This document shows, in pieces, positions 61,201 to 64,000 of a stretch of DNA of 64,000 nucleotides. Origin of the DNA: SIG455 sp045646385 (lineage in GTDB: Bacteria > Bacillota > Clostridia > UMGS1810); the NCBI GenBank assembly GCA_045646385.1, contig JAZRKQ010000037.1, forward strand, positions 62,001 through 126,000. The letters are read 5' to 3'. The notes below the pieces were generated by a model, which saw nothing but the letters and a program-made list of their open reading frames with translations, ran no database searches and was not told the origin of the DNA. A program made the translations under genes and the position numbers. Each line of letters starts with the position of its first letter. Position 1 is the stretch's first letter.

Positions 61201-62070
61201 AGTCTGCTCAGGTTCAACTGTTCCGTTAGCACCACAGTTGTAACTGTCGTGGCTTACGCAAATAACACCCTCGGTCCAGCCTTTTTCATCACAAGTTGCA
61301 GGAACTGCAGGCACAACCTGAAGCAAATGGTTAATTGCAGCAGATACAATGTAAGATGATGCACCTGTGTAATTAATTGTCTGTGTTCTTGATTCAAAAT
61401 TAATTGTTGTAGAACCTGTTAAAGAAACAGTTACTTTATGCAATCCATTCTCATTATATGAAACAACATTATCAAGATAAAACGCTATATCTTTAAGGTA
61501 TGTGTCTTTGTTTGCAGAAAGTCCACCTGCTGTAAGGTTATCAGCATTTTTATATGTAATTGTCAAGGTTTTACTTTCACCCGATGCTGCTGTTTCAAAA
61601 CCGCTTCTTGGAAGTACTTCGCTGAAAATTGAACCGGCTTCCAATCTACCCGCTGTAGCCAAATCACTACCATCGGCAATTATAGCGTCAGCAGGATAAG
61701 TTATAGCAACATTAATCGTGCTTGATACTGTTGCTCTATTGAACTCATCAATCGCCTGTCCATCTCCGCCTAAAACAGTGGTAATAAAAGGTTTATCAAA
61801 AAATCCTCTTATAGTTGACATATCGAGAGTCGCTTTATAGTCAATACCCATACCATCGCCGACAGTATCTATAGATATTGCCCTGTCTGAATATTCACCT
61901 TCTCCGTTTTTGCGTGCAAGAACACTAACACCAAGGGTCATATCGAGAGGGTTGGTAATATAAGAAAACCCTGGCGCAGACGCGTGTTCATTAATTGTCG
62001 CCGCTGAAACGGATGTAAACATTGAGGCAATCATCATAATTGCCATTACAATACTTACAAATCTTTTCAT
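58201..62070 (-). CDS. Large SLH-anchored surface protein with Cys-pair repeats
   Basis: The 1289-residue protein has a signal peptide (about 1-23), an N-terminal beta-rich region (about 24-255) that looks like an invasin/cohesin-type module, then about ten Cys-containing repeats (about 257-832) each beginning with (A/P)(A/T)TC or PTC and holding a CxxC pair such as CRVC, CSVC, CETC, CVKC, CIVC, CTVC, with many HN/GH motifs between. After that come a charged linker (about 833-860), a further beta domain, one Listeria-Bacteroides (InlB-type) repeat (about 1024-1088, GYTFAGWYTD) and three SLH domains (about 1107-1289) that bind wall polymers. The repeats probably bind metal. The start ATG follows GGAGTG. 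Adhesion or scaffolding is likely; the exact role is unknown. Confidence 0.92.
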   Translation of the reverse strand: MKRFVSIVMAIMMIASMFTSVSAATINEHASAPGFSYITNPLDMTLGVSVLARKNGEGEYSDRAISIDTVGDGMGIDYKATLDMSTIRGFFDKPFITTVLGGDGQAIDEFNRATVSSTINVAITYPADAIIADGSDLATAGRLEAGSIFSEVLPRSGFETAASGESKTLTITYKNADNLTAGGLSANKDTYLKDIAFYLDNVVSYNENGLHKVTVSLTGSTTINFESRTQTINYTGASSYIVSAAINHLLQVVPAVPATCDEKGWTEGVICVSHDSYNCGANGTVEPEQTIEILNHNTVFVARIAPTCTSTGVAEHWMCILCKKDFTTQAATTVIDKASLTLAKLPHDNETIPAIPATCTEKGLSEGHVCRVCGHTDNRSIIPANGHTVVTDAAVPATCETAGKTEGSRCSVCNTVLVAQKPIPALGHNWGEWTVTDSTEQTEGSKTRVCLNDSNHTETVTIPKKEHICVISAEDAVITKAATCTEAGEMQNYCACGEPVGEPVILPATGHSANVGHVAGVTATCTSTGILEHWSCETCGGLFKDAARTQKITSAVIDKDLTNHGNNKVKLRAIAPTCEEDGLTEGEKCVKCSTVTIPQTIVSKTGHTLEEIDEKPATCTHTGTLAHKHCIVCDKDFSHDKITEITLEQYTTPALGHSWDYENQQVIEGEEPTDEKEGKANVPCSNCGETKPVTLAKLVHTHNEECEKIVRPATCTADGLKRIVYTCCNEIKEDNIRIPAAHKPVKVNAIPADCFNHGTKTHWYCTVCEKSFEDPNCKNEVNLDTLKTDKKLHKWKDIGEETDGEVTYAVNECEHCKEVVKSKKNDNAEVKGHGGIKEKKDKTKEDRHNEEKNETKREVKVEAQINIDDREISAVLEQEIHKNDTQENKASENKVVLDIVIEKVTTYTDVGEGSLTEGQIVDEDREIVKETNDLIVIELTIPESMRGYVDFLVHRRHGNETHILTTAKNDDGEYIEIAADKSKVTLHVKKFSEYALVGYDTVVNPDPELPLPSPVTGGGTSSTVTVKFNANGGTVVNSVTVKRGEKITAPETTRDGYTFAGWYTDISLTKLFDFDTALTSNITLYAKWSDGSAGCPGTADGGCPAVHFADVDTSAWYHLDVDYVVDNGLMNGVAEGEFAPASTLTRAMLVTVLYRAAGAPEIADASQFADVAIGGYYEKAVVWAEQNGIVKGYSDTAFGPDDNILREQIAAIMHRYSQYKGYDVSVGENTNILSYTDVAEISEYAIPSMQYAVGSGLLKGKTESTLNPKDNTTRAEIAAILHRFFEAHK

Positions 62071-62126
62071 TGTAATCACTCCTTATATTATTTATATATA
62101 TTAAACACAAAAGTATATACATAATC

Positions 62127-62155
62127 ATTATACCTCTGTAACAAAAAATTGTCAA
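62127..62155 (-). promoter_or_regulatory. Promoter of the SLH protein gene
   Basis: The minus strand has TTGACA (62150-62155) and TATAAT (62127-62132), 17 bases apart. Confidence 0.9.
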
Positions 62156-62211
62156 CAAATTTGACATGACTATTTTTACATAATTTGTATTGTTTTTATG
62201 TGCAAATATAT

Positions 62212-62246
62212 AAAAAACAGGACGATACAAAATCGTCCTGTTTTTA
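62212..62246 (-). terminator. Terminator of the Gfo/Idh gene
   Basis: A 13-bp stem AAAACAGGACGAT/ATCGTCCTGTTTT around ACAAA, with T on the minus strand. Confidence 0.9.
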
Positions 62247-62260
62247 TAGAAAAAGTATTA

Positions 62261-63307
62261 TTACAAATCAACGTGAATTTTACCCGTGCTGCTTTTGTAT
62301 ACTGCTTCAACAACTTTCTGTGCGGCAATGGCATCGTGCGCAGTAACAGGGATTTCGCCCTCGCCAAGAACAGCCTTGCCGAATGCTTCAACCTCTTTGG
62401 TATACATATTGCCAAAATCCACTTCAAGTTCTACGGGCTCTGCCATAGTGCGGTTCTGCATAGCATCATACTCTGCGCTGCTATCACCGCAAACAAGTTT
62501 AACGCTGCCGCCCTCTACCTGAGAAAGCGTACCCTCAGCAGTTAAACAGCCTGCTGTTCCGTAAAATTCCATCTGGCATTTTGCAATTTCGTCCGGCAGG
62601 TTAAAGTTAGCGCCTACATAGGCAACTGCACCGTTATCCATTCTACCGATAAGATAACCGCCGTCTTCAACACCGTTATACTCAAACACCTGATTGCCTA
62701 TCATACCAGCCGCCTCTGTGAATTCTGCACCGGTAATATAACGGATAAGGTCTATACAATGAATACCCATATCCATCATTGCACCGCCGCCGGAAAGTTT
62801 TGCATCCTGACGCCAGCAATTATCCATTGTGGGGTACCAGCAAGTAAATTCTGCTCTTGCAGAAACCAACTGCCCAAGTTTACCCTCTGCTATAATTTCT
62901 CTCATCTTTTCATGGTATGCGTGGAAGCGCATCATAAAGCCTACACCAAGTTTAATTCCGGCATCTTCGCAAATTTTAACGATTTCTTCTGCTTCGGCAA
63001 TATCAATACCGATAGGCTTTTCCAAAAGAATATGTTTACCTGCCTTGCACGCAGCCTCAACCTGCTCTTTATGGCAGAAAACGGGCGATGCAATATACAC
63101 GGCATCAATTTCGTCAATTGCCAAAAGTGCGTTCATATCGTCAAAAGCGTATTTAGCATTATATTTCTCTTTAACACGCTCTGCAGCAGCCTTATCAGCG
63201 TCCATAACGGCAATGAGTTCTGCGTTGTCTGCCAGCATCATGCCGGGGATTGTGCGTCTGTCTGCAATGCCGCCACAACCGATTACGCCCCATTTAACTT
63301 TACTCAT
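62261..63307 (-). CDS. Gfo/Idh/MocA-family oxidoreductase
   Basis: This 348-residue NAD(P)-dependent sugar or polyol dehydrogenase has the Rossmann motif GVIGCGGIADRR at the N-terminus, the EKPIG motif with catalytic Lys (about 97), and the substrate block GGGAMMDMGIHCIDLIRYI with the His. The sugar is unknown. It follows an aminotransferase gene on the same strand, a pair typical of amino-sugar synthesis or modified sugars; a terminator lies between. Confidence 0.92.
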   Translation of the reverse strand: MSKVKWGVIGCGGIADRRTIPGMMLADNAELIAVMDADKAAAERVKEKYNAKYAFDDMNALLAIDEIDAVYIASPVFCHKEQVEAACKAGKHILLEKPIGIDIAEAEEIVKICEDAGIKLGVGFMMRFHAYHEKMREIIAEGKLGQLVSARAEFTCWYPTMDNCWRQDAKLSGGGAMMDMGIHCIDLIRYITGAEFTEAAGMIGNQVFEYNGVEDGGYLIGRMDNGAVAYVGANFNLPDEIAKCQMEFYGTAGCLTAEGTLSQVEGGSVKLVCGDSSAEYDAMQNRTMAEPVELEVDFGNMYTKEVEAFGKAVLGEGEIPVTAHDAIAAQKVVEAVYKSSTGKIHVDL

Positions 63308-63328
63308 ATCAATACTTCCTTTCTGTTA

Positions 63329-63366
63329 CAAAAAGGTGCAAAGAAATATCTTGCACCTTTTTTATT
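63329..63366 (-). terminator. Terminator of the aminotransferase gene
   Basis: AAAAAGGTGCAA pairs with TTGCACCTTTTT with an eight-to-ten-base loop and a T tail on the minus strand. Confidence 0.85.
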
Positions 63367-63372
63367 AAACAA

Positions 63373-64000
63373 TTATTTACCTGCCTGCATTTCTGCAACT
63401 GACTCAAGAACAGCATCTGCCATGTACTCAAGTTGTTCGTCGCTTAAGCCGTAAAGGGGAAGATGTGTAAATCTCTTATAGAACACTTCTTCACAGTTGG
63501 GGCATGTTTTTGCGATTTCGTCTGAATCATAACCCATATCCTGAACGATTTTAAATCTGTACAGAGGACCAAAGTGTGCAATCTGTGTAACGCCTTTTTC
63601 CTCTAATTTCTTTTTAAGAACCTGAATATCTCCACCTGCTTTTGCGGGATCAATCTGCAAAAGATACATATGGAATGTAGGTTTAATATCATCATTGCCT
63701 AAATCCTGAGGGATAATAGCATCATTAGCGGCAAATCTTTCTGTAAGATAAGCAGCAGCCTTTCTTCTTATTGCAACAATTTCTTCATTACGTGCAACCT
63801 GAAGTGTAAGACCTAAGCCCTGAATTTCTGTAGTAGATGCGTTACCGGGTACAAAAGGTCCGTATTTACCTTCAATAGGTGTAATGTTATAGAGCCAATC
63901 TTTAATCGGGCATGAGAAATCAAGACCTAAGAAACGTGCTCTCTTCATTTCAGGACCAAAACCGGGGATAGTTGTTGTAGCAATACCACCCTCGCCAAAA
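63373..64000 (-). CDS. DegT/DnrJ/EryC1/StrS-family aminotransferase, C-terminal part
   Basis: This is the last 208 codons of a gene that continues past the right edge. It opens with FGEGGIATTTIPGFGPEM, the segment following the PLP lysine in DegT family aminotransferases, then RARFLGLDFSCPIKDWLYNITPIEGKYGPFVPGNASTTEIQGLGL and a typical C-terminal helix region. These PLP enzymes make amino sugars or related products. The PLP lysine itself is outside the window. Together with the Gfo/Idh gene it suggests a small sugar-modification unit. Confidence 0.82.
   Translation of the reverse strand, partial: FGEGGIATTTIPGFGPEMKRARFLGLDFSCPIKDWLYNITPIEGKYGPFVPGNASTTEIQGLGLTLQVARNEEIVAIRRKAAAYLTERFAANDAIIPQDLGNDDIKPTFHMYLLQIDPAKAGGDIQVLKKKLEEKGVTQIAHFGPLYRFKIVQDMGYDSDEIAKTCPNCEEVFYKRFTHLPLYGLSDEQLEYMADAVLESVAEMQAGK

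Noticed and set aside
59900..61300. CRISPR-like array in the SLH gene repeats
   Set aside because: The repeats are protein-level Cys motifs with poor DNA identity and uneven spacing, inside a continuous reading frame.
62759..63454. 231-codon open frame antisense to the Gfo/Idh gene
   Set aside because: It is rich in Cys and His because it mirrors the Rossmann protein codons and has no support of its own.

Overview
The window looks like chromosome of a low-GC, probably spore-forming, anaerobic Bacillota (Clostridia-type) bacterium. The evidence is a GerW/YtfJ sporulation protein, a CIRCE-controlled groESL, a T-box leader, scpAB, a DAP-type lysA, single-chain purL, SLH surface protein, ferredoxin-linked indolepyruvate oxidoreductase (IorAB) and a sodium-pumping oxaloacetate decarboxylase. 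Nearly all of it is densely packed core or metabolic DNA. I see no prophage, insertion sequence or CRISPR array. The only mobile-like scar is a duplicated tRNA-Leu 3' end.

Layout: 1-4246 (minus) has a TtcA-like gene (cut by the edge), DUF896, tRNA-Gly, a tiny DUF1540 protein, and the protein quality-control genes tig-clpP-clpX. 4365-7254 has a phosphoesterase and groES-groEL behind CIRCE. 7328-12265 has ychF-purL. 12335-13443 has tRNA-Lys and a secreted DUF4825-like protein. 13470-21325 (plus) is an eight-part operon: tyrosine-type T-box, Na+/solute symporter, acyl-CoA ligase, iorA, iorB, paaK, ACT protein and a 53-residue protein. 21341-23273 (minus) has galE and an aldose epimerase. 23393-23745 has tRNA-Leu and its partial duplicate. 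23809-28138 (minus) has the Na+-pumping decarboxylase operon and hslO. 28299-35059 (minus) is a long operon lysA-M50-scpA-scpB-DUF2953-ytfJ-dac-rluB-small protein. 35073-40429 has fucI, a divergent AraC regulator and a Ca2+-type P-ATPase. 40523-46992 (minus) has DUF1385-prmC and a second type II topoisomerase pair with a Cys-rich protein. 47133-53644 has purine uptake/salvage, asnA, tRNA-Asp, an SNF transporter, a Cu/Zn-SOD-like protein and a variant cysteine synthase. 53685-64000 has a LysR/esterase pair, a LysM-CAP protein, small membrane and secreted proteins, a 1289-residue SLH protein with Cys-pair repeats, and an oxidoreductase/aminotransferase pair.

The most interesting unit is the 13.5-21.3 kb operon. 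IorAB and aryl-CoA ligases are usually read as aromatic amino-acid fermentation. Here the operon sits behind a T-box whose specifier reads UAC (Tyr), so it would be switched on by uncharged tRNA-Tyr, that is by tyrosine starvation. That favours the reverse route: import an aryl acid such as 4-hydroxyphenylacetate with Na+, activate it to aryl-acetyl-CoA, carboxylate it reductively with IorAB, and transaminate to tyrosine. The Na+-pumping decarboxylase elsewhere in the window could supply the sodium gradient for this symporter and the SNF transporter. This is an inference from gene content and leader, not a demonstrated pathway.
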